5,072 nt of DNA from Candidatus Woesearchaeota archaeon (GTDB lineage Archaea; Nanobdellota; Nanobdellia; Woesearchaeales; WJKV01), in the NCBI GenBank assembly GCA_019322855.1, contig JAHWIA010000071.1, forward strand, positions 1 to 5,072, given 5' to 3'. This document shows, piece after piece, positions 1 through 4,724 of this stretch. The notes under the pieces are model-generated. The model was not told the DNA's origin and did no database searches. It worked only from the letters and a program-made list of their open reading frames with translations. How positions within the stretch are numbered: the first letter of the stretch is position 1; every line of letters begins with the position of its first letter. A program made the translations under genes and the position numbers.

Positions 1-257
1 AATGGGGCAGTCCCTTCTGGAGCGGTTTCTGTAAAATCAAAACCAAGAAATCCCAGGATCTTTAAAGTTAATTCATCAAAAGAAGGCATGTTGGCTGCAT
101 TCTGCAGTCTGTCCAGACCGGTTTCCATAATGTCCTCTCCAGCCAGTGTCGCCCTAAGATATTCTAATTCCTCTAGAAAGTCTGCGCAATCGCACATGTC
201 TTTTGCAATCCTTTGCCCTTTGTGTAAGGCTTCTGTCGGGTCAGCTGTTCTTTTCAT
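1..257 (-). CDS. Hypothetical protein, 3' end outside window
   Basis: An open frame of 85 codons runs from an ATG at 257 to the left edge of the window without a stop, so only the N-terminal part is visible. I do not recognise the family. The visible part has no signal peptide or membrane segment and is probably a cytosolic, acidic, mostly helical protein. It begins MKRTADPTEALHKGQ and has a Cys-x-Cys pair at residues 22 and 24. A Leu/Glu-rich stretch follows (about 27-55), and the visible end is Pro/Thr/Glu-rich (about 74-85), perhaps a linker. The start is supported by a good TATA box at 284-291 (minus strand), which places transcription initiation only a few bases before the ATG. There is no Shine-Dalgarno sequence, consistent with a leaderless message. 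The gene is divergent from proS and shares its promoter region. Reality of the gene is fairly likely; function is unknown. Confidence 0.65.
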   Translation of the reverse strand, partial: MKRTADPTEALHKGQRIAKDMCDCADFLEELEYLRATLAGEDIMETGLDRLQNAANMPSFDELTLKILGFLGFDFTETAPEGTAP

Positions 258-283
258 ACTGTTATTGTCGTGGAACGCTCAAA

Positions 284-291
284 TATTTAAA
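284..291 (-). promoter_or_regulatory. TATA box of the leftward hypothetical gene
   Basis: Read on the minus strand this is TTTAAATA, preceded by GCAAAG (292-297), which resembles an archaeal BRE. Its centre is about 30 bases from the ATG at 257, so the predicted transcript start is about 260-262 and the message would have almost no leader. It is the exact inverted copy of the proS TATA box at 305-312. Confidence 0.65.
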
Positions 292-304
292 CTTTGCCAA
301 AACC

Positions 305-312
305 TTTAAATA
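305..312 (+). promoter_or_regulatory. TATA box of proS
   Basis: TTTAAATA lies with its centre about 29 bases before the proS ATG at 338, after an A-rich BRE-like stretch (299-304). The predicted start of transcription is about 334-336, so the proS mRNA should be leaderless or nearly so. This agrees with the absence of any Shine-Dalgarno sequence before the ATG. Confidence 0.7.
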
Positions 313-337
313 GCATAATCAGACCCTAGTATTTATT

Positions 338-1792
338 ATGGCCAAAGACGGGGAAGGAAAGAAAGGACATGGGTTGACAGTGAAGAAAGCTGAAGATTCT
401 AGTGAATGGTATACTCAAGTTTTAGACAGGGCTGAATTAATAGAGTATACTGATGTTTCTGGTTGTTATGTTCTAAGGCCGAGATTATATGCAATGTGGG
501 AGATTGCAAAAGAATACTTCGACAAAAAGATAAAAGCGAGCGGAGTGCAGAATGCATACTTTCCATTATTCATTCCGGAATCTTATCTTAAGAAAGAAGC
601 AGAACATGTCGAAGGTTTCAGTCCAGAAGTTGCATGGGTAACACATTCAGGAGATAATGAGATGGCTGAAAAACTTGCTATACGACCAACATCTGAAACA
701 ATCATGTATCCTTCTTACAAGAAATGGATAAGATCGTGGAGAGACTTACCTTTAAGATTAAATCAATGGTGCAATGTTGTCAGGTGGGAATTCAGTCATC
801 CTGTTCCTTTGTTGAGATCCAGAGAGTTTCTGTGGCAGGAAGGACACACTGTTTTCGCGACAAGAGAAGAGGCTTGGAAAGAAGTGCTTGAGATTTTGGA
901 TTATTACAAGGATGTTTTCGAAGACCTATATGCGATCCCTGTTTTCAAAGGAACAAAAACTGAAAAAGAAAAATTCGCAGGCGCAGACTCTACTACCAGC
1001 GTCGAGATATTTCTTCCGACAGGAAAAGCGATACAAGGTGCAACCTCGCATCTATTAGGACAGAATTTCGCAAAGGCTTTTGACATAACTTATCTTGATA
1101 AAGATGAGAAAATCCAGCACGCTTGGCAGAACAGCTGGGGTTTCAGTACAAGAAGTTTGGGTACTATGATAATGTTTCACAGCGATGACAAAGGGCTTGT
1201 TTTGCCGCCAAAGATCTCGCCTAATAAAATTGCGATAGTCCCTATCCTGTTTGAGAAGACAAAAGAAATAGTCTTGAAGAAAGTCAATGAGCTTGGCAAA
1301 CAATTGAAGGAATTTAATCCAATCATTGACGACAGGGAAGAATTTTCGCCAGGGTACAAGTTCAATGAATGGGAGATGAAAGGCGTTCCTATAAGGCTAG
1401 AGATTGGTCCGAGAGATCTGGAGAATAATCAGGCAATTCTTGTCAGAAGAGATACTGGCGAGAAAGAGACAGTGAAGCTTGACGATCTGAAAAAAGAAAT
1501 AACTTTGACGCTCGAAGCGATACAAGAAAATCTTTTCAAGAACGCTAAGAAGTTCATCGAAGAAAACACAATAACCACAACCAGCTGGGACGAACTTGTC
1601 CAGGCAATAAAGGATAAGAAGCTGGTGAAGACTGTATGGTGCGGCGAAACAGAGTGCGAGGACTGGATTAAGGACAAGACAGGCGGCGCTAAGATCCTTA
1701 ATATTCCATTTGACCAGCCTCATATAAAAGACAACTGTCCTCAGTGCGGAAAAGAAGGCAAGTATGAAGTTTATATAGCAAAATCCTATTAG
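338..1792 (+). CDS. proS: Prolyl-tRNA synthetase, archaeal/eukaryotic type
   Basis: This class II aminoacyl-tRNA synthetase charges tRNA-Pro with proline in the cytosol. At 484 residues it has the usual length of the archaeal/eukaryotic-type enzyme and lacks the bacterial editing insertion. The catalytic domain (about 13-290) carries the family blocks NAYFPLFIPES (72-82), RPTSET (116-121), motif 2 with VVRWEFSHP and REFLWQEGH (147-170), and motif 3 with LGTMIMFHSDDKGLVLPP (274-291). An anticodon-binding domain follows at about 297-400. The C-terminal domain has four cysteines, C435, C440, C467 and C470, in a CX4C...CX2C pattern typical of the zinc-binding form. It ends in AKSY; the terminal Tyr is a hallmark of this type and its carboxylate is known to reach the active site in related enzymes. 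The start is fixed by the leaderless promoter at 305-312. No frame disruption is seen. Confidence 0.98.
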   Translation: MAKDGEGKKGHGLTVKKAEDSSEWYTQVLDRAELIEYTDVSGCYVLRPRLYAMWEIAKEYFDKKIKASGVQNAYFPLFIPESYLKKEAEHVEGFSPEVAWVTHSGDNEMAEKLAIRPTSETIMYPSYKKWIRSWRDLPLRLNQWCNVVRWEFSHPVPLLRSREFLWQEGHTVFATREEAWKEVLEILDYYKDVFEDLYAIPVFKGTKTEKEKFAGADSTTSVEIFLPTGKAIQGATSHLLGQNFAKAFDITYLDKDEKIQHAWQNSWGFSTRSLGTMIMFHSDDKGLVLPPKISPNKIAIVPILFEKTKEIVLKKVNELGKQLKEFNPIIDDREEFSPGYKFNEWEMKGVPIRLEIGPRDLENNQAILVRRDTGEKETVKLDDLKKEITLTLEAIQENLFKNAKKFIEENTITTTSWDELVQAIKDKKLVKTVWCGETECEDWIKDKTGGAKILNIPFDQPHIKDNCPQCGKEGKYEVYIAKSY

Positions 1793-1803
1793 AATTCTCT
1801 ATT

Positions 1804-1822
1804 TTACGATTATTTATCGTAA
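1804..1822. repeat. Inverted repeat between proS and the surface-protein promoter
   Basis: Perfect 7-bp arms, TTACGAT (1804-1810) and ATCGTAA (1816-1822), flank a 5-base loop TATTT. The repeat begins 11 bases after the proS stop and ends 2 bases before the downstream TATA box, over the place expected for its BRE. It could be an operator controlling the downstream operon, or a weak hairpin at the 3' end of the proS transcript. There is no long T-run after it, so I lean to operator, but this is inference. Confidence 0.5.
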
Positions 1823-1824
1823 TA

Positions 1825-1832
1825 TTTATATA
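1825..1832 (+). promoter_or_regulatory. TATA box of the surface protein-rpiB operon
   Basis: TTTATATA is centred about 46 bases before the ATG at 1875. Transcription should start near 1854-1857, giving a leader of about 20 bases that contains the G-rich ribosome binding site at 1861-1865. Unlike proS this message would be led and use a Shine-Dalgarno sequence. Confidence 0.65.
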
Positions 1833-1860
1833 TTCAATCCAGTTAAAAAGCCATATAATA

Positions 1861-1865
1861 GGGGG
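1861..1865 (+). promoter_or_regulatory. Ribosome binding site GGGGG
   Basis: GGGGG lies 9 bases before the ATG at 1875. It can pair with the CCUCC of the 16S 3' end with one G-U wobble in place of the usual GGAGG. Spacing is normal, and it supports the start used for the surface protein. Confidence 0.5.
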
Positions 1866-1874
1866 ATGTTATAA

Positions 1875-2885
1875 ATGAGAAAGATATTCATTTTCGCGGT
1901 CATCATATCCATGTTTCTTCTAGCGACTGCTGCTTACGCAGACGAGTTGAAGTTCAACACAATTGATGCTTATGTAGAAGGAGCATTGTATTCCAACATT
2001 GAAAAAGACAGTGGCAAGCTGGAGGTCAATCCAGGGGACTTGCTGCAGTTCACGATCAATGTGGAGAACGAGTTCCCAGCTTCTCAAAGAATGGAGATTG
2101 ACGGTATTGACATGACAGTTACCATAAATGACATCAAAGGAACAGATGATCTTTATTTTGAGTTCAGGGAATTTGGATTGGACGAAGATGAGGAAACAAA
2201 CAAGGAAGTCTCTTTTGACATTCCTGAGGATGTAGTTCCTGGAGATTACATAGTGGAGATGAAGGCTGCAGGCACAGACGATGAAGGAAATTCACAGAAA
2301 GCGAGTTTCGTATTTCCGTTGAAGATATTGAGAAGACAAAGAGATGTTTATCTGTACAAACCAACAATAACTCCTGCAGGCGTATTATGCGGTGAGAATG
2401 TGCAGATCAACCTAAGATTAGAGAACAGGGGAAGGAATGCAGAAGCAATGACTATCACAGTACTTAATAATCTGCTAGGCATAGATGTAAGGGACAGCGA
2501 CATAATAAAGGCGGTTCCTGACAATAATATTCTTGAGAAATCAATCACAGCGAATGTTGCAGAATATGTACAGGGAGGAATGTATCCTATAAATGTTGTT
2601 GTGGATTATGCAGGAGGCCAATTATTGGACAGTGCAGATTTGCTCGTCACCTGCCCGTCAGCCTATGATCTGAGCAAGACAAAATCCACAAAGCTAGAAC
2701 CAGAAAAGATTGCGACAGGTTTCCAGACAATCGATATAGGCGGAAATGATGCTGGAAAGAAAGTGAGCGGTTTTTTCCTGCGCAACAGATCTGAGATTGC
2801 GATGCTTTCTGGCATTGGCATATTCACAATTGCAGTCGTAATGCTGCTAGTAGCAGTTATTGGCTTCGGCACAAAGAAAAGATAA
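1875..2885 (+). CDS. Secreted, membrane-anchored protein with two predicted Ig-like domains
   Basis: This 336-residue protein is predicted to sit on the outer face of the cytoplasmic membrane. Residues 1-22 form a signal peptide (RK, hydrophobic core, Ala-Tyr-Ala cleavage motif before Asp23). The C-terminus has one hydrophobic helix (about 308-331) followed by KKR, so the bulk is outside with a tail anchor. Two beta-rich domains are visible. Domain 1 is about 30-152, with VNPGDLLQFTINVEN at 51-65 and VPGDYIVEMKAAG at 121-133. Domain 2 is about 156-262, with LCGENVQINLRLENRG at 171-186 and GGMYPINVVVDYAGG at 234-248. Both follow the pattern of CARDB/NEW3-like Ig folds common in archaeal envelope proteins. 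Cys172 and Cys260 bracket domain 2 and may form a disulfide. A Lys/Pro-containing linker (about 263-305) leads to the anchor. It may be an S-layer-associated or adhesin-like protein; the exact role is unknown. rpiB follows after 13 bases. Confidence 0.85.
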   Translation: MRKIFIFAVIISMFLLATAAYADELKFNTIDAYVEGALYSNIEKDSGKLEVNPGDLLQFTINVENEFPASQRMEIDGIDMTVTINDIKGTDDLYFEFREFGLDEDEETNKEVSFDIPEDVVPGDYIVEMKAAGTDDEGNSQKASFVFPLKILRRQRDVYLYKPTITPAGVLCGENVQINLRLENRGRNAEAMTITVLNNLLGIDVRDSDIIKAVPDNNILEKSITANVAEYVQGGMYPINVVVDYAGGQLLDSADLLVTCPSAYDLSKTKSTKLEPEKIATGFQTIDIGGNDAGKKVSGFFLRNRSEIAMLSGIGIFTIAVVMLLVAVIGFGTKKR

Positions 2886-2886
2886 A

Positions 2887-2892
2887 GAGGTG
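2887..2892 (+). promoter_or_regulatory. Shine-Dalgarno site fixing the rpiB start
   Basis: GAGGTG begins one base after the stop codon of the preceding gene and lies 6 bases before the ATG at 2899. It is a strong match to the complement of the archaeal 16S 3' end and decides between this ATG and an in-frame ATG further upstream at 2860. Confidence 0.75.
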
Positions 2893-2898
2893 TTATCT

Positions 2899-3333
2899 AT
2901 GATAGTTATCGGCGCAGACCACGGCGGTTTTGAACTGAAAGAGAAAGTAAAAAAGAAATTGGACGATCTTGGCTTTGAATACGAGGACATTGGTCCTTAC
3001 AAGATGGATCCTAATGATGATTATCCTAAGTTCGCAGAACGTGTAGGAAGAGATATTTCTGAACATGATGACTGGAAAGGTATTCTTATCTGCAGATCAG
3101 GCCAGGGCATGGCAATGGTCGCAAACAAGTTTTCAGGAGTTAGGGCTGCTGTCTGCCATTCTGTAGAAGAGACAAAGAAGACAAGAGAGCACAATGACGC
3201 GAATGTTCTTTGCTTGGGAGCAGATGATGTAAAGGAAGAAGAGATAATGAAGATGGTCGAAGTCTTCCTGGAGACGCCTGCTGAAAAAGAAGAAAGACAC
3301 AGGCGAAGAGTAGAGCAGATAAACAAGCTGTAA
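2899..3333 (+). CDS. rpiB: RpiB-type ribose-5-phosphate isomerase / LacAB-family isomerase
   Basis: The product is a 144-residue RpiB/LacA/LacB-family sugar-phosphate isomerase. The predicted reaction interconverts ribose 5-phosphate and ribulose 5-phosphate in the cytosol (pentose-phosphate and nucleotide precursor supply). Family marks in order: MIVIGADHGG at 1-10 (Asp7, His8), DDYP at 40-43, the catalytic-loop Cys65 in ICRSGQGM, ANKFSGVRAA at 75-84, the REHNDANV block with His98 at 96-103, and the phosphate-contacting C-terminal RH..RRVEQI (133-141; Arg133, Arg137). Length is typical. The odd point is the loop after Cys65, which is usually CGTGIGM or CGSG in characterised RpiB and here has Arg66 in place of Gly. 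An in-frame ATG at 2860 would add 13 residues overlapping the upstream gene and is disfavoured by the Shine-Dalgarno position. The 13-base gap suggests co-transcription with the surface protein. Substrate preference could differ, but Cys65 and His98 favour RpiB activity. Confidence 0.92.
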   Translation: MIVIGADHGGFELKEKVKKKLDDLGFEYEDIGPYKMDPNDDYPKFAERVGRDISEHDDWKGILICRSGQGMAMVANKFSGVRAAVCHSVEETKKTREHNDANVLCLGADDVKEEEIMKMVEVFLETPAEKEERHRRRVEQINKL

Positions 3334-3339
3334 GTAACA

Positions 3340-3348
3340 TTTATAAAT
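3340..3348 (+). promoter_or_regulatory. TATA box of the tRNA-Gln gene
   Basis: TTTATAAAT is centred 30 bases before the first base of the tRNA, so transcription should begin about 3-8 bases before the mature 5' end. It lies in the 40-base gap after rpiB. The tRNA is therefore probably transcribed independently, although read-through from rpiB cannot be excluded because no T-run separates them. Confidence 0.65.
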
Positions 3349-3373
3349 GAATCTGGATTCTGATATTCTTAAC

Positions 3374-3446
3374 AGCCCCGTGGTGTAGTGGCCAATCATA
3401 TTGGATTTTGGATCCAATGACCGCGGTTCGAATCCGCGCGGGGCTA
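3374..3446 (+). tRNA. tRNA-Gln (anticodon UUG)
   Basis: The 73 bases fold as a cloverleaf. Acceptor arms are AGCCCCG (3374-3380) and CGGGGCT (3439-3445), with discriminator A3446. The D arm spans 3383-3399 and has a weak stem with one mismatch. The anticodon stem TTGGA/TCCAA (3401-3405, 3413-3417) closes the 7-base loop TTTTGGA, giving anticodon TTG (3408-3410), which reads CAA and possibly CAG. The variable loop is TGAC, and the T arm is CGCGG/CCGCG around TTCGAAT. No CCA is encoded and there is no intron. Archaea normally glutamylate this tRNA and convert it to Gln-tRNA by GatDE. The A1-U72 first pair is what I recall for archaeal tRNA-Gln and fits that route; neither enzyme gene is in the window. 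Confidence 0.96.
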
Positions 3447-3459
3447 TCTTTGTTTCTTT
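3447..3459 (+). terminator. T-rich terminator after tRNA-Gln
   Basis: A pyrimidine tract with several short T-runs (TCTTTGTTTCTTT) directly follows the tRNA. Archaeal RNA polymerase terminates on oligo-T without needing a hairpin. It may also end read-through transcripts from rpiB. Confidence 0.5.
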
Positions 3460-3479
3460 AAAATAGGAAAATATAAATT

Positions 3480-3496
3480 AAAAATAAAAGAAAAAA
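3480..3496 (-). terminator. Oligo-T terminator of the binding-protein gene
   Basis: Read on the minus strand, the bases straight after the TAA stop are TTTTTTCTTTTATTTTT, a clear archaeal oligo-T terminator. Together with the tract after the tRNA it separates two converging transcripts within about 50 bases; nothing else is visible in this gap. Confidence 0.6.
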
Positions 3497-4603
3497 TTAT
3501 TGTTCTACAAACTGACCGTTCTCTGCCTTGAACAATGCAAAAGGTTTTGCAACATCTCCGTTTTCATCGAACTTGTTGTAGCCTGATGCTCCGTCGAATT
3601 CGACAGTGTACAATGCATCTTTGATGTCTTCACTATCAAAACCGTTCTTCTCCATCGCTTGTGCATAGATGTAGACCATGTCATAGAAGAAATCTGCAAA
3701 GATGTCAGACGCCTCTACACCAAATCTCGCATCGTATTTGCTTTTGAAGTTTAGAGCATATTCATTCCTGTTTTCTGCAAAGAATGTGACGTACAATTCT
3801 TCAACAGCATCTCCTGCACCCTCGAAGAAACTGTCATCCTTAAGAGCCTCTCCGCTGATTATCGGGATGTCTATACCAAGTTGCTTTGCCTGATTGACAA
3901 ACACGATCCCTTCTGCAAGTACTGGAACCAGCAATATCGCTTCAGGGTTTTCTTTATCTATCTTTATCAGCTGTGTTTTAACGTCCTTTGTTCCCACTTC
4001 AAAAGATTCAACAGCCACAACTTTAATTCCAAACTCATCTGCTTTTTCTACGAGTGTCTCTGATAGTCCTACTCCGTATTCATCCATGATGTATGCAATT
4101 GCAATCTTTTCTACTCCCATCTCTTTTACAGTCTCAAGCATTTTTATCCCTTGAAAACTGTCAGGAGAAGTGACTCTGAATGTGAAATCTCCGCATCTTG
4201 TGGTTATTGCATCGCTTGTCGCGATCGCCATTATCGGAACTTTCTTTGCTTCTGCAACTGGACACATTGCTAAAGTGTTTGCGCTCGAAAGAGAAACCAA
4301 GCTTACTACATTGTCTATGTCAACAAGTTTGTTTAATGCAGTTAATGAAGTACTTGCATCCAGCTTGTTATCTTCAAATATGATTTCAAGCTTTCTTCCT
4401 CTCACTCCGCCGTCTGCATTGATCTCTTCGACAGCCATTGTAAGTGCATTTCTTGCAGCTTCTCCGTAAGGTGCAGCTCCTCCTGTCAGAGGAAGGATCG
4501 CGCCTAATTTTACAGTGTCATCTACTGCATTTCCTGTGATGTTTTCGCCGCAGCCTGTCAATACAAGCGCAAGCATTATGCACGCAAATATGATTTTTTT
4601 CAT
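3497..4603 (-). CDS. Lipoprotein substrate-binding protein, LivJ/K (branched-chain amino acid) type
   Basis: This 368-residue protein is a Peripla_BP_6-type type I binding protein that would capture a ligand outside the membrane for an ABC importer. The N-terminus has two Lys, a hydrophobic core and a lipobox LTGC ending at Cys18, so it is probably a lipid-anchored lipoprotein. After a short tether (GENITGNAV, 19-27) the mature fold starts at VKLGAILPLTGGAAPYGEAARNALTMAVEEIN (31-62), a clear family signature. Further marks are GVRGRKLEIIFEDNK (66-80), the SLSSANT ligand-loop region (104-110), VPIMAIATSDAIT (122-134), FRVTSPDSFQG (142-152) and VEKIAIAYIMDEYGVGL (164-180). The C-terminal lobe includes AILLVPVLAEGIVFVNQAKQLG (222-243) and the ASDIFADFFYDMVYIYAQAM helix (298-317). 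Cys114 and Cys137 could form a disulfide. No permease or ATPase gene lies next to it. The start has a perfect Shine-Dalgarno. Ligand is inferred: an amino acid or related amide. It is divergent from an Lrp/AsnC regulator. Confidence 0.93.
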   Translation of the reverse strand: MKKIIFACIMLALVLTGCGENITGNAVDDTVKLGAILPLTGGAAPYGEAARNALTMAVEEINADGGVRGRKLEIIFEDNKLDASTSLTALNKLVDIDNVVSLVSLSSANTLAMCPVAEAKKVPIMAIATSDAITTRCGDFTFRVTSPDSFQGIKMLETVKEMGVEKIAIAYIMDEYGVGLSETLVEKADEFGIKVVAVESFEVGTKDVKTQLIKIDKENPEAILLVPVLAEGIVFVNQAKQLGIDIPIISGEALKDDSFFEGAGDAVEELYVTFFAENRNEYALNFKSKYDARFGVEASDIFADFFYDMVYIYAQAMEKNGFDSEDIKDALYTVEFDGASGYNKFDENGDVAKPFALFKAENGQFVEQ

Positions 4604-4611
4604 TTTTATTG

Positions 4612-4616
4612 CCTCC
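4612..4616 (-). promoter_or_regulatory. Shine-Dalgarno site of the binding-protein gene
   Basis: On the minus strand GGAGG lies 8 bases before the ATG at 4603. It is a perfect match to the 16S 3' end, implies a led transcript and indicates that the distal TATA-like element is the one used. Confidence 0.75.
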
Positions 4617-4620
4617 GTTG

Positions 4621-4636
4621 ATTACTATACAGTAAT
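4621..4636. repeat. 16-bp palindrome, candidate operator
   Basis: ATTACT (4621-4626) and AGTAAT (4631-4636) are perfect 6-bp inverted arms around a 4-base spacer. The element sits at about the predicted transcription start of the binding-protein gene, between its TATA-like element and its Shine-Dalgarno. A protein bound here would block polymerase. The divergent Lrp/AsnC gene is the obvious candidate binder, but this is inference. Confidence 0.5.
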
Positions 4637-4646
4637 TAAAGAAGGC

Positions 4647-4659
4647 TATATTATTAAAA
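4647..4659 (-). promoter_or_regulatory. TATA-like element of the binding-protein gene
   Basis: The minus strand reads TTTTAATAATATA. Its centre is about 50 bases from the ATG, which puts the transcript start near 4621-4630 and leaves the Shine-Dalgarno at 4612-4616 inside the leader. The exact 8-base box is uncertain because the whole tract is AT-rich. Confidence 0.45.
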
Positions 4660-4674
4660 CTTAGTTTCCCAAAA

Positions 4675-4720
4675 TTTAATAAAAAGAAAGATTTTTATAT
4701 AAAAAGACTATTTTATTAAA
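4675..4720. repeat. 10-bp inverted repeat centred on the regulator's TATA box
   Basis: TTTAATAAAA (4675-4684) and TTTTATTAAA (4711-4720) are perfect inverted copies 26 bases apart. Their midpoint, 4697.5, is the midpoint of the TATA box at 4694-4701. A related TTATTAAAA copy lies at 4651-4659. The arms contain only A and T, so chance is a serious alternative; a flanking pair of regulator sites for autoregulation is possible. Confidence 0.3.
4694..4701 (+). promoter_or_regulatory. TATA box of the Lrp/AsnC gene
   Basis: TTTATATA is centred about 27 bases before the ATG at 4725. The predicted transcript start is at or next to the start codon, so the message should be leaderless. There is no Shine-Dalgarno before this ATG, in agreement. 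Confidence 0.65.
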
Positions 4721-4724
4721 AATA

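Noticed and set aside
88..309. 73-codon plus-strand open frame opposite the leftward gene
   Set aside because: It runs through both divergent TATA boxes, has no ribosome binding site or promoter, resembles no family, and is antisense to a better supported frame.
904..1723. Several minus-strand open frames inside proS
   Set aside because: They are antisense to an intact, strongly conserved synthetase, have no initiation signals, and their sequences look like random translation products.
2860..2898. Upstream in-frame ATG for rpiB (13 extra residues)
   Set aside because: It would overlap the membrane protein gene, the extra residues are not part of the family, and GAGGTG at 2887-2892 is correctly spaced for the ATG at 2899.
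3021..3417. Minus-strand open frames across rpiB and the tRNA
   Set aside because: They are antisense to a family-matching enzyme and cut through a tRNA; no promoter or ribosome binding site is seen.
3401..3417. Possible tRNA intron or split tRNA
   Set aside because: The anticodon loop is exactly 7 bases and both halves are contiguous; no bulge-helix-bulge is present.
3702..4469. Plus-strand open frames inside the binding-protein gene
   Set aside because: Ser/Thr/Phe-rich translations are typical antisense shadows, and the minus-strand frame is a full-length recognised protein.
4632..4641. CTTTAATTAC (minus strand) as the TATA box of the binding-protein gene
   Set aside because: It would start transcription around 4610, downstream of the perfect Shine-Dalgarno at 4612-4616, so the more distal AT element is preferred.
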